DNA of 64,000 nucleotides, taken from the NCBI GenBank assembly GCA_029782025.1, contig JAKOVR010000184.1, positions 1 through 64,000 of the forward strand, in the 5' to 3' direction. The notes beneath the pieces were generated by a model that saw only the letters and a list, made by a program, of their open reading frames with translations, was not told the origin of the DNA and ran no database searches. The DNA is from Actinomycetes bacterium (GTDB lineage Bacteria > Actinomycetota > Acidimicrobiia > Acidimicrobiales > Acidimicrobilacustridaceae). Below are positions 39,816 to 50,411 of the stretch, piece after piece (position 1 is the first letter of the stretch; every line of letters begins with the position of its first letter). The translations under genes and the position numbers were made by a program.

Positions 39816-40565
39816 TCAGCGGGCCAGGTAGCCGCCGTCGACGGCGAAGGCGGTGCCGGTGGTGAAGGCGGAGGCCTCGGACGACAGGAACAGGACGGCG
39901 GCCGCCACCTCGGCGGGCGTGCCCATGCGCGGGAGCGCACCCTTGGCCAGCTCGGCGTCGAGGAGGTCGGGCAGGTGCCGCATCGGCGCGGTCATCGGCG
40001 TGTCGATCAGGCCCGGCGCCACGGCGTTGACCCGGATGCCGTCGCCGGCCCAGTGCACGGCCAGGTTGCGGGTGAGGGCCAAGAGCGCCGCCTTGGCGGC
40101 CGAGTAGCCGGGGACGATCGTGGTCGAGCGGAACGCCGTCATCGACACCAGGTTCACCACGGACGCCCCGCCGGCCATCGTGCTGGCGGCCAGGGCCGGT
40201 CGCAGCCGCACGGTGAGGCGCATGGCGCCCTCCACGTTGAGGTCGAGGGCGGCGGCGAACCCGTCGGGGTCCCATTCGTCGCGGCCGTCCGGGAAGTTGG
40301 CCCCGGCGTTGTTCACGAGGACGTCGAGCCGCTCGATGCCGGCGGCCAGCGCGTCGACGGCGTCGGGGTCGCGCACCTCCAAGGTGCGGTAGGTGAAGGC
40401 CGACAGGTCGGTGTCGTAGTCCGACGCCGCGGCCCGGGTGCCGGTGATCGTGACCGAGGCGCCGGCCCGGCCGAAGGCCGATGCGACGGCGTGGCCGATC
40501 CCGCTCGTCCCGCCGGTGACGAGCACGGCGGTGTCGCGGAAGTCGTAGGTCACGGCGTTGGTCAC
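39816..40565 (-). CDS. SDR-family oxidoreductase
   Basis: A 249-residue short-chain dehydrogenase with LVTGGTSGIG, NNAGAN and the active-site set NLVSMTAF and YSAAKAALL. The C-terminus is TGTAFAVDGGYLAR, as in typical classical SDRs. It probably oxidises or reduces an alcohol or ketone in the same path as the Zn-dependent dehydrogenase before it. GTG at 40565 overlaps the upstream stop (GTGA). The sulfotransferase gene starts 10 bp after its stop. Confidence 0.92.
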   Translation of the reverse strand: MTNAVTYDFRDTAVLVTGGTSGIGHAVASAFGRAGASVTITGTRAAASDYDTDLSAFTYRTLEVRDPDAVDALAAGIERLDVLVNNAGANFPDGRDEWDPDGFAAALDLNVEGAMRLTVRLRPALAASTMAGGASVVNLVSMTAFRSTTIVPGYSAAKAALLALTRNLAVHWAGDGIRVNAVAPGLIDTPMTAPMRHLPDLLDAELAKGALPRMGTPAEVAAAVLFLSSEASAFTTGTAFAVDGGYLAR

Positions 40566-41569
40566 CCGGGCTCCCCCATCGTGATCATCACCTTGCCGCA
40601 GTCCTTCGACCCCTCCAGCACGCCGAGCCCATCGCCGAACGACTCGAGCGGCAGCCGATGGGTGATGACCTCGGAGAGGTCCCGCCGGGCGAGGAGCTCG
40701 ATGGCGTCCTCGAAGCGGGGCGGGTACTCCATCGACCCCCGGATGGTGAACTGCTTCATCATCACGTCGAGGAAGCTCGTGGCGATCGGCTGGTAGTGCA
40801 CGGCCACCACCACGAGGCGACCGTCGACCCGGCCGTGGCGCAACACGTCGCCGATCACCCGGTCGGCGCCCGACGCCTCGATGAACACGTCGGTAGCCGC
40901 CGTCGGTCCGAACATGAACGGGGCGGTGCCGTGCACGCGGGCCAGCTCCTCCCACACGTCGACCCGGGCGGGGTCGATGGTGTGGCGGGCGCCGAGGCGG
41001 CCGGCCAGGTCGAGCCGGGTGGGGCTGTAGTCGACGGCGACCACGTCGTCGATCCCGCGGTCGGCGAGGGTGGCGATGGCCAGGAGCCCGATGGGGCCGC
41101 AGCCGAACACGGCCACCCGCTCGCCGGGGCGCACCTCGGCCTGGTTCACGGCCTGCATGCCCACGGCCAGGGGCTCGGCCAGGGCGGCGGTCGTGAGGGG
41201 CAGGCCGTCGGGCACCGGGTAGAGCCGGCGCACCCCGGGGACGTCCCGCACGAGCAGGAGCGGGGTGAGCCCGCCCTCGGGCCCGCCGCTGCCCATCGGC
41301 CCGTCGCCGCCGTCGGCGGGGCGCACGATCACCCGGTCGCCGGGCGCCGTCCCGGTGACCTCGGCGCCGACCCACTCCACCACCCCGGCCATCTCGTGGC
41401 CCAGGGCCATCGGCGACCCGGTCAGCCCGCCTATGTGGATGTACGACACGTCGCTCCCGCAGATCCCGCAGGCGGCGATGCGCACCAGGGCGTCACGGGG
41501 ACCGGGCGTCGGGTCGGGGAGGTCGTCGAGGCGCCAGTCGTCGGGGCCGTGGACGCGGATCTGCTGCAC
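40562..41569 (-). CDS. Zinc-dependent alcohol dehydrogenase (medium chain)
   Basis: A 335-residue MDR-family dehydrogenase. The catalytic zinc site is visible in CGICGSD and GHEMAGVVEWVG; the NAD(P) loop is VFGCGPIGLLAIATLA. The usual four-Cys structural zinc loop is replaced by a Gly/Asp-rich stretch (PADGGDGPMGSGGPEGG), which sets it apart from classical enzymes of this type. It would oxidise a secondary alcohol or polyol. It is the first gene of the operon that also encodes SDR, sulfotransferase, alkylsulfatase-like hydrolase and methyltransferase. TAGGTT lies 8 nt upstream of its GTG. Confidence 0.92.
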   Translation of the reverse strand: MQQIRVHGPDDWRLDDLPDPTPGPRDALVRIAACGICGSDVSYIHIGGLTGSPMALGHEMAGVVEWVGAEVTGTAPGDRVIVRPADGGDGPMGSGGPEGGLTPLLLVRDVPGVRRLYPVPDGLPLTTAALAEPLAVGMQAVNQAEVRPGERVAVFGCGPIGLLAIATLADRGIDDVVAVDYSPTRLDLAGRLGARHTIDPARVDVWEELARVHGTAPFMFGPTAATDVFIEASGADRVIGDVLRHGRVDGRLVVVAVHYQPIATSFLDVMMKQFTIRGSMEYPPRFEDAIELLARRDLSEVITHRLPLESFGDGLGVLEGSKDCGKVMITMGEPG

Positions 41570-41577
41570 GGCGAGGA

Positions 41578-41583
41578 AACCTA
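41578..41583 (-). promoter_or_regulatory. Possible leaderless -10 element of the alcohol dehydrogenase operon
   Basis: On the minus strand this is TAGGTT, 8 nt ahead of the GTG at 41569, within the 35-bp gap after the UvrA-like gene. It suggests a separate promoter for the sulfotransferase operon. Confidence 0.4.
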
Positions 41584-41604
41584 GCCGGGCCGGTCGCCCC
41601 CGGA

Positions 41605-43982
<2,378 letters not shown>

Positions 43983-43986
<4 letters not shown>

Positions 43987-44393
43987 CGTCGCTGCTGGAT
44001 GCGGAGGAGGTTGCCGGCAGGGTCGCGCACCGCGCAGTCCCGCACGCCGTAGGGCTGGTCGGTCGGTTCCTCGACGACCTCCACCCCGCCGGCCGCCAGC
44101 CGGGCGAAGGTGGCGTCGACGTCCTCGGCTGCCAGCAGGAGCCGGGCGTAGGTGCCCTTGGCCATCATCTCGGCGACGGTGCGACGTTCCTCGTCGGTCA
44201 GGCCGGGCTCGGCCTCGGGCGGGTACAGCACGACGGAGACGGCCGGTTGTCCGGCCGGGCCGACCGTGAGCCAGCGCATGCCGTTGTACCCGACGTCGTT
44301 GCGGACCTCGAACCCGAGCGCATCGCGGTAGAAGCCCAGCGCGGCGTCGGCATCGGTGTGGGGAAGGAAGCTGGAGTGGATGGTGATGTCCAT
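43983..44393 (-). CDS. VOC-family (glyoxalase/bleomycin-resistance-like) protein
   Basis: A 136-residue VOC-fold protein with the paired beta-alpha-beta modules of glyoxalase and drug-binding proteins: HTDADAALGFYRDALGFEV in the first half and AEDVDATFARLAAGG in the second. It ends in RDCAVRDPAGNLLRIQQ, the family's closing strand. It may bind a drug or act on a small metabolite. It is coupled to the UvrA-like gene and lies 10 bp after an AraC regulator gene, a trio that I recall as recurring in actinobacteria. ATG at 44393. Confidence 0.9.
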
Positions 44394-44403
44394 GGCCGTC
44401 ACG

Positions 44404-44847
44404 CTACGGACACGCCGCCCGGCGCGCTTCTCGATTCCTGACGGGTCTCGTGACCTGTTTGGCCACGCAGGCCGGCATGCCGACCGTCGCCGCCGCAGCC
44501 TCCTTCCGGTACACGCTCGGCGGCACGCCGACGAGCTCGGTGAACCGGGTGCTGAAGGTGCCGAGCGACGAGCAGCCCACCTCGAAGCACACGTCGGTGA
44601 CGGAGCGATCGCCCCGGCGCAGCAGGGCCATGGCCCGCTCGATCCGGCGCGTCATGAGGTACGAGTACGGCGACTCCCCGTAGGCGCGGCGGAACAGCCG
44701 GCTCAGATGGCCAGCCGACATGTGCACGCCCCGGGCCAGGGCCTCGACGTCGAGGGGTTGTGCGTACTCGCGGTCGATGCGGTCACGGACCTGCCGGAGC
44801 AGGACCAGGTCGGCGAGCGGCACACGGTCACCGGAACGGGAACCCAT
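44404..44847 (-). CDS. AraC-family transcriptional regulator
   Basis: A 147-residue regulator with only the AraC DNA-binding domain: VRDRIDREYAQPLDVEALA, then LSRLFRRAYGESPYSYLM and VTDVCFEVGCSSLGTFSTRF, the two helix-turn-helix units. There is no separate ligand domain, so it may respond through another protein or act as a simple activator. It starts the operon with the VOC and UvrA-like genes, and diverges from the GT4 gene. Start ATG 44847 (a GTG directly before it is in frame). Confidence 0.93.
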   Translation of the reverse strand: MGSRSGDRVPLADLVLLRQVRDRIDREYAQPLDVEALARGVHMSAGHLSRLFRRAYGESPYSYLMTRRIERAMALLRRGDRSVTDVCFEVGCSSLGTFSTRFTELVGVPPSVYRKEAAAATVGMPACVAKQVTRPVRNREARRAACP

Positions 44848-44901
44848 CACCCCGATCCTCCCACACCGGCCGCCGTCCCGGTAGCGCCGTCGACGGCCCC
44901 G

Positions 44902-44907
44902 TAAGGT
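44902..44907 (+). promoter_or_regulatory. Possible -10 element of the GT4 gene
   Basis: TAAGGT (TANNNT) ends 11 nt before the ATG at 44919. No ribosome site is seen, so the message would have a very short leader. Confidence 0.35.
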
Positions 44908-44918
44908 CCGGGACGGCC

Positions 44919-46088
44919 ATGGACATCCTCTACGTGCTCTCCGACTTCCGGCCCGACGGCGCGCAGATCTCCACCCTGGTGTTGGCCGACCACCTGCGAG
45001 GGCGGGGGCACCGCACCGTGATCGTGCCCCTCGCCGTCCGCCCGCCGGACCTGATGGAGCGGGCCGTCGCGCTCGGGCAGCCGATCCACGGACTGGAGGC
45101 CCCCCGCCTGCGGCACCAGATCCCGGAGCTGCGCCGGTTCATCCGGTCCTGGCGCCCGGACGTGGTCCACACCACCCTGTGGAACGCCGACATCGCCGGC
45201 CGCCTGGCTGCCGCCGGCACCGGCGCCGCGGTGGTGTCGAGCTTCGTCGGCGCGCCCAACGACGGTGCGGACCTGTGGCCCGGCCGCACCCGCACCCCCC
45301 GCCAGCAGGCCAAGCGCGCCCTCGACGCGGCCACGGCCCACGCCGTGGTCCACCGCTTCCACGCCATCTCGCCCGCGGCCATGCACACCAACGCCGCGGC
45401 CCTCCACCTCTCGCCGGCCCGCATCGAGGTGGTGGAACGGGGCCGTGACGGAGCCGCCCTCGGCCGCCGCACGCCGGAGCGACGGGCGGCGGCGCGGGCG
45501 GCGCTCGGGCTGCCCGTGGACCAGCCGGTGGTGCTGGGCAGCGGGAAGCTGGATCCCGTCAAGGGGCACGACCTGCTGATCGAGGCCATGGTGGCGGTCC
45601 GGCACCGGTTCCCTGACGCGGTGCTCCTCATCGCCGGGGCGGAGCGGCTGACGGCCGCCGCCGCGCTCCACGACGCAGCCGCCTCGCTCGGCCTCCCCGA
45701 CGACACCGTGCGGCTGCTCGGGCACCGGGACGACCTGGCCGACCTCATGGCCGCGGCCGACGTCTATGCCTTCCCGTCCCGGCTCGAGGGGGGCATCGCC
45801 ACCGCGGCCGAGGCCCTGGCCATCGGGACGCCGCTGGTGATGGCCCGCCTCCCCGCCGTCGACGGGGTCCTGGTCGACGGGGAGCACGCGCTGCTCGTGC
45901 CGCCGGGGTCGGCGGCCGCGCTGGCCGACGCCCTCGTCACCGTGCTCGAGCACCCCGACGAGGCGGCCCGCCGGGCCGACGCCGGACGTCGGCTCTTCGA
46001 GGAGCGCTACGCCATCGAGGGCGCGGCCACCCGCATGGAGGCGCTCTACCGGGCGGCGATGGCGCGGCGGACCCGGCGCCGCCGGTGA
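44919..46088 (+). CDS. Glycosyltransferase, GT4 family
   Basis: A 389-residue GT-B fold glycosyltransferase of the GT4 type. The N-terminal domain contains YVLSDFRPDGAQISTLVLA, and the C-terminal domain has VVLGSGKLDPVKGHDLLIEA and the donor-binding ADVYAFPSRLEGGIATAAEALA, including the E-x7-E region of the retaining enzymes. It would transfer a sugar from a nucleotide donor to a lipid or glycan on the cytoplasmic side. Acceptor unknown. The gene stands alone, divergent from the AraC operon and convergent with a methyltransferase gene. Confidence 0.9.
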   Translation: MDILYVLSDFRPDGAQISTLVLADHLRGRGHRTVIVPLAVRPPDLMERAVALGQPIHGLEAPRLRHQIPELRRFIRSWRPDVVHTTLWNADIAGRLAAAGTGAAVVSSFVGAPNDGADLWPGRTRTPRQQAKRALDAATAHAVVHRFHAISPAAMHTNAAALHLSPARIEVVERGRDGAALGRRTPERRAAARAALGLPVDQPVVLGSGKLDPVKGHDLLIEAMVAVRHRFPDAVLLIAGAERLTAAAALHDAAASLGLPDDTVRLLGHRDDLADLMAAADVYAFPSRLEGGIATAAEALAIGTPLVMARLPAVDGVLVDGEHALLVPPGSAAALADALVTVLEHPDEAARRADAGRRLFEERYAIEGAATRMEALYRAAMARRTRRRR

Positions 46089-46110
46089 CCCGCCGCTTGC
46101 CGGCCCGCGG

Positions 46111-46965
46111 TCACCCCGAGGCGGGGAGGCAGAGCACGACGGCCCCCTTCTCGGTACCCGACACCGCCTCCACCACCAGTCCGGGGACCGCTTCCGTCCA
46201 CGCCGTGAGGGCGGCCCGCTCGCCGGGCCGATCGGCGTCGTCGAGCACCAGCGCCGCCCCCTCGTCGAGGAACGGGACCAGGAAGGGCAGCGCCGGCCGG
46301 CGGGCCCGCCCGTCGATGAACGCGGGCGGCCCGTCGATGAAGACCAGCCCGACGCCGGCGAGGTCGTCGAAGACCGCGGTCCGGTACCACGCCACATCGG
46401 GGTCCCCGGGGAACGGTTCGAGCGGCGCGTGGCGGACCTCCACGAGGTCGGTGAGACCGGCGTCGGCCAGCAGGCCCACGGTGTGGGCCACGTAGGCCTG
46501 GTCGTGCTCGATGGCCACGATCCGGCCGTCGATCCCCGCGGCGCGCAGGGCCGCGGCCAGCACCACGGTGGAGCTGCCCGATCCGAGCTCGACGATCAGC
46601 TGAGGGGTGCGCTCCCGGACCAGCCGGACCAGCACCGCCGCGAGGTCGGGCGAGACGGCGCCCTCCCGGAGCCGGGGCAGCGGCGTGGACCCGCCCAGGA
46701 GGGCCGACAGGCGCACGAGGTCCTCGGCTTCCCGGTAGGCCAGTCCGGCCCGTCGGTCGAGGGTCTTGGCCACGGCTCGGAGGCGGCGCTCCTGGAGGAG
46801 GAGCGCGCCGGCGGTGCAGGCCCCGGTGAAGGCGGCGACCGCCGCGGCCCGCCGGGGCCCGAGGGCCCGGCCGAGGAGGACGCCGGCGCCGGCGACCCCG
46901 CCGGCGGCCATGGGAACGACGGCGCGTGTCCTGAGGGCGGCATCCAGGGTTCGACGAGCCTGCAA
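46111..46965 (-). CDS. Class I SAM-dependent methyltransferase
   Basis: A 284-residue protein. The first part has one or two hydrophobic segments (VVPMAAGGVAGAGVLLG and AAVAAFTGACTAGALLL), so it may be membrane-associated. The catalytic part begins with LIVELGSGSSTVVLAAAL, the SAM-binding loop, followed by IVAIEHDQAYVAHTVGLL and later VGLVFIDGPPAF, characteristic of methyltransferase 24-type proteins acting on small molecules or sugars. The start is uncertain. TTG at 46965 has an excellent GGAGG six bases upstream and no ATG is near, so I chose it. An array of short repeats occupies the upstream region. Confidence 0.78.
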   Translation of the reverse strand: MQARRTLDAALRTRAVVPMAAGGVAGAGVLLGRALGPRRAAAVAAFTGACTAGALLLQERRLRAVAKTLDRRAGLAYREAEDLVRLSALLGGSTPLPRLREGAVSPDLAAVLVRLVRERTPQLIVELGSGSSTVVLAAALRAAGIDGRIVAIEHDQAYVAHTVGLLADAGLTDLVEVRHAPLEPFPGDPDVAWYRTAVFDDLAGVGLVFIDGPPAFIDGRARRPALPFLVPFLDEGAALVLDDADRPGERAALTAWTEAVPGLVVEAVSGTEKGAVVLCLPASG

Positions 46966-46985
46966 CCGGCCTCCTCCGACAACGA

Positions 46986-47120
46986 TCGCCGCTGATTCTT
47001 CCAGCCCGGGCGGTCGCCGGTGCACTTCCGCGGCTTCCGACGATCGCCGGTGCAGCTCCACAGGCCCAGGCCGGACAACAGCACCAGCGACGTCGCTGGG
47101 ACGGGAACCTGCACCAGCGA
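46986..47120. repeat. Cluster of an 11-bp motif, copies spaced 30 bp
   Basis: TCGCCGGTGCA occurs at 47014-47024 and 47044-47054, exactly 30 bp apart. Its inverted form, with one change ((T)GCACCAGCGA), occurs at 47081-47090 and 47110-47120, again 30 bp apart. A shorter match sits at 46986. A perfect 16-bp palindrome, CCAGCGACGTCGCTGG, lies at 47084-47099. It fills the gap between the methyltransferase and P450 genes, ahead of the methyltransferase start. Confidence 0.6.
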
Positions 47121-47126
47121 TGCCGA

Positions 47127-48383
47127 CTAGCGGAGCCGGGCCCGCACCGGCAGTTCGCTCAGGCCGCGGATCACCATGCGGGTGCTCCACACCGCAGGGC
47201 CGGCCAGCTCGATCTCCTCGAACCGGTCGAGGATGGCGGTGAACATGACCTCGGCCTGGAGGCGGGCCAGGTGGGAGCCCAGGCAGGCGTGGATGCCGGC
47301 CCCGAACTGCAGGTGCGAGCCGGCGTCGGTGCGGGTGATGTCGACCTGGTCGACGGTCGGGCCCCACTGCGCCTCGTCGCGGTTGGCCGAGCCCGGGGAG
47401 GCGTACACCACCGCGCCGGCGGGAACGGTGACCGGCCCGGCCGGCGTGTCGAAGGCCATGTCGGCCAGCGCGATCCGCCGGACGAACTGGTTGGGGCCGT
47501 CGTAGCGCAGCAGCTCCGACACGGCGTTGCGCAGGAGGGAACGGTCGGCCTGCAGCATGGCCAGCTGGTCGGGGAAGTCGAAGAGCGCCCGCAGGCCGTT
47601 GCCGACCAGGCCGGCCGTGGGTTCGTGGCCGGCCACGTAGAGGGTCATGAGCTGGGCCATGAGCTCCTCGTGGGTGAGCGTCTCGCCGTCCTCCTCGGCG
47701 TGCACCAGGTCCGAGAGGATGTCGGCGTCGTTGCGCCCCCGCTTGGTCTCGACCAGCTCCTCCAGGAAGGCGTACATCTCGTCGGTGCGGGCCACCAGCT
47801 CGTCGCGCTCGGCCTGGTCCATCACCGGGTCGAGCGACCGGGCGATGCAGTTCACCCAGAAGCGGAAGATCGGGTGGTCCTCCTCGGGGATGCCCAGCAT
47901 CTGGCAGAAGATCTCGACGGGCAGCGGGTAGGCGAACTCGGCGATCAGGTCGAGCTCGACCGGGGTGCCGGCGCCGTGCTCGGCCACGAGGGCGTCGACC
48001 CGCAACCGCACCCGCTCCTCGATGAGCGAGCGCAGCCCGTCGACCTCGCGGGGCCGGAAGGGCTTGGCGATGAGCTTGCGCAGGCGGGCGTGGTCGGGGT
48101 CGTCGAGCAGCACGAGGGTGCGGCCGCCCCGGGCCGCCTCGTCCCGGCGCTGGATCTCGGCCCGGGTCATGTCGGTGGGCACGGCGTTGTCGATCACCGC
48201 CGACGACGCCGGGTCGCGCAGGATCCGGCTCACGTCGGCGTAGCGGGTGACCACCCAGCCCTGGAGCAGGTCGGAACGGTGGACCGGGTCTTCGGCCCGG
48301 AGGCGCCGGTACTGGTCGTAGGGCCAGTCGATGAACCCGTCCTCGAGCGGGTTGAACACCGCCGGTTGCGCGGGGGCGCTCAT
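47127..48383 (-). CDS. Cytochrome P450
   Basis: A 418-residue soluble P450. Motifs: I-helix YVAGHEPTAG (residues 249-258), where the usual acidic-Thr pair appears as Glu254 and Thr256 with Pro between; ExxR at Glu290-Arg293; heme loop FGAGIHACLG (360-369), Cys367. The style is that of CYP107/CYP105-like actinobacterial enzymes with wide substrate ranges. It ends the operon that starts with the TetR gene at 51055, so its substrate is likely that of the amidohydrolase. Redox partners are not nearby. ATG at 48383 overlaps the amidohydrolase stop (ATGA). Confidence 0.95.
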   Translation of the reverse strand: MSAPAQPAVFNPLEDGFIDWPYDQYRRLRAEDPVHRSDLLQGWVVTRYADVSRILRDPASSAVIDNAVPTDMTRAEIQRRDEAARGGRTLVLLDDPDHARLRKLIAKPFRPREVDGLRSLIEERVRLRVDALVAEHGAGTPVELDLIAEFAYPLPVEIFCQMLGIPEEDHPIFRFWVNCIARSLDPVMDQAERDELVARTDEMYAFLEELVETKRGRNDADILSDLVHAEEDGETLTHEELMAQLMTLYVAGHEPTAGLVGNGLRALFDFPDQLAMLQADRSLLRNAVSELLRYDGPNQFVRRIALADMAFDTPAGPVTVPAGAVVYASPGSANRDEAQWGPTVDQVDITRTDAGSHLQFGAGIHACLGSHLARLQAEVMFTAILDRFEEIELAGPAVWSTRMVIRGLSELPVRARLR

Positions 48384-49627
48384 CCGAGACCGAACCGGGC
48401 GGAGGCGAACGCGGGGCAGCGCAGCGACTCGTCGGGGATCTCCTCGGGGTCGAGCGGGTCGTCGACCTCGGCGGGGGTGGGGCCGTGCTCGTCGGCCAGG
48501 CGCTCGAGCAGGTCCCGGTCGAACCCGTAGACGGCGGCGGCGTTGCCACCCACCATCAGACGGACCTCGTCCTCGGGCACGCCGGCGAAGGCCAGGCGGA
48601 GGTGCTGACGGGAGAACGGCCAGCAGCCCTCCAGGTGGGGATAGTCGCTCCCCCACATGATCCGTTCCACCCCCACCGCTTCGCGGAGCGCCACCTCGTG
48701 GCGGCGGATGAAGCTCGACCCCAGGTGGCACTGTCGGGCCCAGTACTGCGACGGCGAGAGCGAGAGCTGATCGACGGCGCCGGCCCCGAACTTCGCCTCC
48801 TGCGACCCGCCGGCCCCGGACGCGCCGGCCAGGCGACCCTTGTAGTAGTCGAGCCGGGTGAGCTCCTCCGGGATCCAGGCCGTGCCCTGCTCGGTGAAGA
48901 CGAACTGCAGCGTGGGGTGGCGCTCCATCACCCCCGAGTAGATGAGGTGCCACAGGCTGCGGTGGGCCCACCAGGTGACCTCGAGCAGGAACATCATCTG
49001 GGCCGACGGGTAGGGCCCCATGTCGGGCACGGCGCTCCCGCTGTGGTGGGTGATGGGCAGGCCGAGGTCCTCGCACGCGGCCCAGATCGGCTCGTAGTCG
49101 GGGGCGTAGAGCGGCGGCACGCCCGACCCCGGCGGCGCGCCGGGGAGCAGGATCCCGCCGGTGAGCCCGTTGGCCTTGGCCCACTCGATCTCGCGCACCG
49201 ACGCGTCGACGTCGTGGAGCATGATCTGGGCGATCCCGGCCCGGCGGCCCGGGGCGGCGGCGCAGAACTCGGCCAGCCACCGGTTGTGGGCCTGGAGCCC
49301 GGCCCAGCGCCGCTCGAGGTCGCCCTCGGTGGCCCCGGGCGGCTGGTTCACCAGCGACACCTTCGGGAAGAAGGGCGGGATGGTGTTGGGGAAGATGACC
49401 TCGGCCACCACGCCGTCGGCCTCCATCTCCGCCAGCCGTCGCTCCGAGCTCCAGTTGCGGTCGGCGTCGGCGCCCTTGTTGTCGGCGTAGGGGTTGTCGA
49501 ACTCGGCGGCCCAACGGTCGAAGTCGTCGTGGAAGCGCGAGGCGAGGTAGGGCTTGTACCCGTCGATGCTGGCCCCGCCGTGGCAGTCGGCCGAGATCAC
49601 CACGTAGCGGTCGGTGGTCGCTCCCAT
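48380..49627 (-). CDS. Amidohydrolase 2-family protein
   Basis: A 415-residue metal-dependent TIM-barrel hydrolase/decarboxylase of the amidohydrolase 2 family. The N-terminal metal site is ISADCHGG (Asp14, His16), later LPITHHSGSAV supplies His residues, and MWGSDYPHLEG supplies the catalytic Asp. Known relatives include ACMSD-type decarboxylases and hydrolases of ring-cleavage products. It is related to the divergent protein at 51140-52429. Substrate unknown; it lies between an acetoacetate decarboxylase-like gene (4 bp upstream) and the P450 gene (4-bp overlap). Confidence 0.9.
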   Translation of the reverse strand: MGATTDRYVVISADCHGGASIDGYKPYLASRFHDDFDRWAAEFDNPYADNKGADADRNWSSERRLAEMEADGVVAEVIFPNTIPPFFPKVSLVNQPPGATEGDLERRWAGLQAHNRWLAEFCAAAPGRRAGIAQIMLHDVDASVREIEWAKANGLTGGILLPGAPPGSGVPPLYAPDYEPIWAACEDLGLPITHHSGSAVPDMGPYPSAQMMFLLEVTWWAHRSLWHLIYSGVMERHPTLQFVFTEQGTAWIPEELTRLDYYKGRLAGASGAGGSQEAKFGAGAVDQLSLSPSQYWARQCHLGSSFIRRHEVALREAVGVERIMWGSDYPHLEGCWPFSRQHLRLAFAGVPEDEVRLMVGGNAAAVYGFDRDLLERLADEHGPTPAEVDDPLDPEEIPDESLRCPAFASARFGLG

Positions 49628-49631
49628 TCGG

Positions 49632-50411
49632 TCACCTCGTTCCCGGGTCGGTGGGCTTGGGGCCGCCGCGCCAACCGGGCCAGCGGCTCCCCCCGATCAC
49701 GTCGGCGAAGGGCCAGAAGGCGGCGGGGTCGAGCGGCCCGGCGTCGGTGATCGAGCGGGCCGTGGGGCGGTGGGTGACCAGCTGGGCCTCGGCCGGCCCG
49801 ACCATGGGCAGCAGGTCGGCGATCGGGTCCCACGGGCTCGGCCGCAGCACGAGGGTGCCGTCGACGGCCTCGATGTGGCGCTGTTCGAAGGTCGTGGCCA
49901 CGTCGACCACGTGGGGCGGGAAGTCGTAGGCGCCGTCGGCCCCGCCGATGGCCCGGGAGTACTTGGTCCACCACTCGTGCTCCTCGAAGGAGCCGTCCCG
50001 CGGGGGCACTTCCCCGGTGACCGTGCCCGAGTACTCGACGAAGGTGTACCCCTGGTGGCAGGCCCGGGCGGTGACGGTGTCGCCGAAGCGGAAGTAGGTG
50101 ATGTCGCAGAGGAACTTGGGCTGACCGTTGGTCTCGCCGCTCACGTGGACGGCGGCCTCCTGGTCGATGCCGAGCCCGAGGCTGTAGTGACCGGGCCGGC
50201 CCTGCCACGCCGCCTCCACCTTCACGCTCACGCCCAGCTCGGGTTCCCCGAGCACGGGCACGCAGTAGAAGCCGACGGTGACCACGGGCTCCATGGGTTC
50301 GATCCCGGGCGGGAGCAGGGCGGCCACCTTCCCGGGTTCGGAGCGGTAGGTGATCACGAGCTTGGGCCAGCCGGCGATCTCCCCGGGACGGTTCATGGGC
50401 GGTGTGGTCAC
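49632..50411 (-). CDS. Acetoacetate decarboxylase-family protein
   Basis: A 259-residue protein of the acetoacetate decarboxylase superfamily. The likely Schiff-base Lys lies in NGQPKFLCDITYF. Other conserved features are LVITYRSEPGKVAALLPPGIEP at the start (split by the fold's first strands) and SVKVEAAWQGRPGHYSLGL. Members include true decarboxylases and enzymes that catalyse aldol or dehydration steps in natural-product and aromatic pathways. Here it probably acts on a carbon chain released by the amidohydrolase. GTG at 50411 overlaps the TetR stop (GTGA). Confidence 0.87.
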   Translation of the reverse strand: MTTPPMNRPGEIAGWPKLVITYRSEPGKVAALLPPGIEPMEPVVTVGFYCVPVLGEPELGVSVKVEAAWQGRPGHYSLGLGIDQEAAVHVSGETNGQPKFLCDITYFRFGDTVTARACHQGYTFVEYSGTVTGEVPPRDGSFEEHEWWTKYSRAIGGADGAYDFPPHVVDVATTFEQRHIEAVDGTLVLRPSPWDPIADLLPMVGPAEAQLVTHRPTARSITDAGPLDPAAFWPFADVIGGSRWPGWRGGPKPTDPGTR

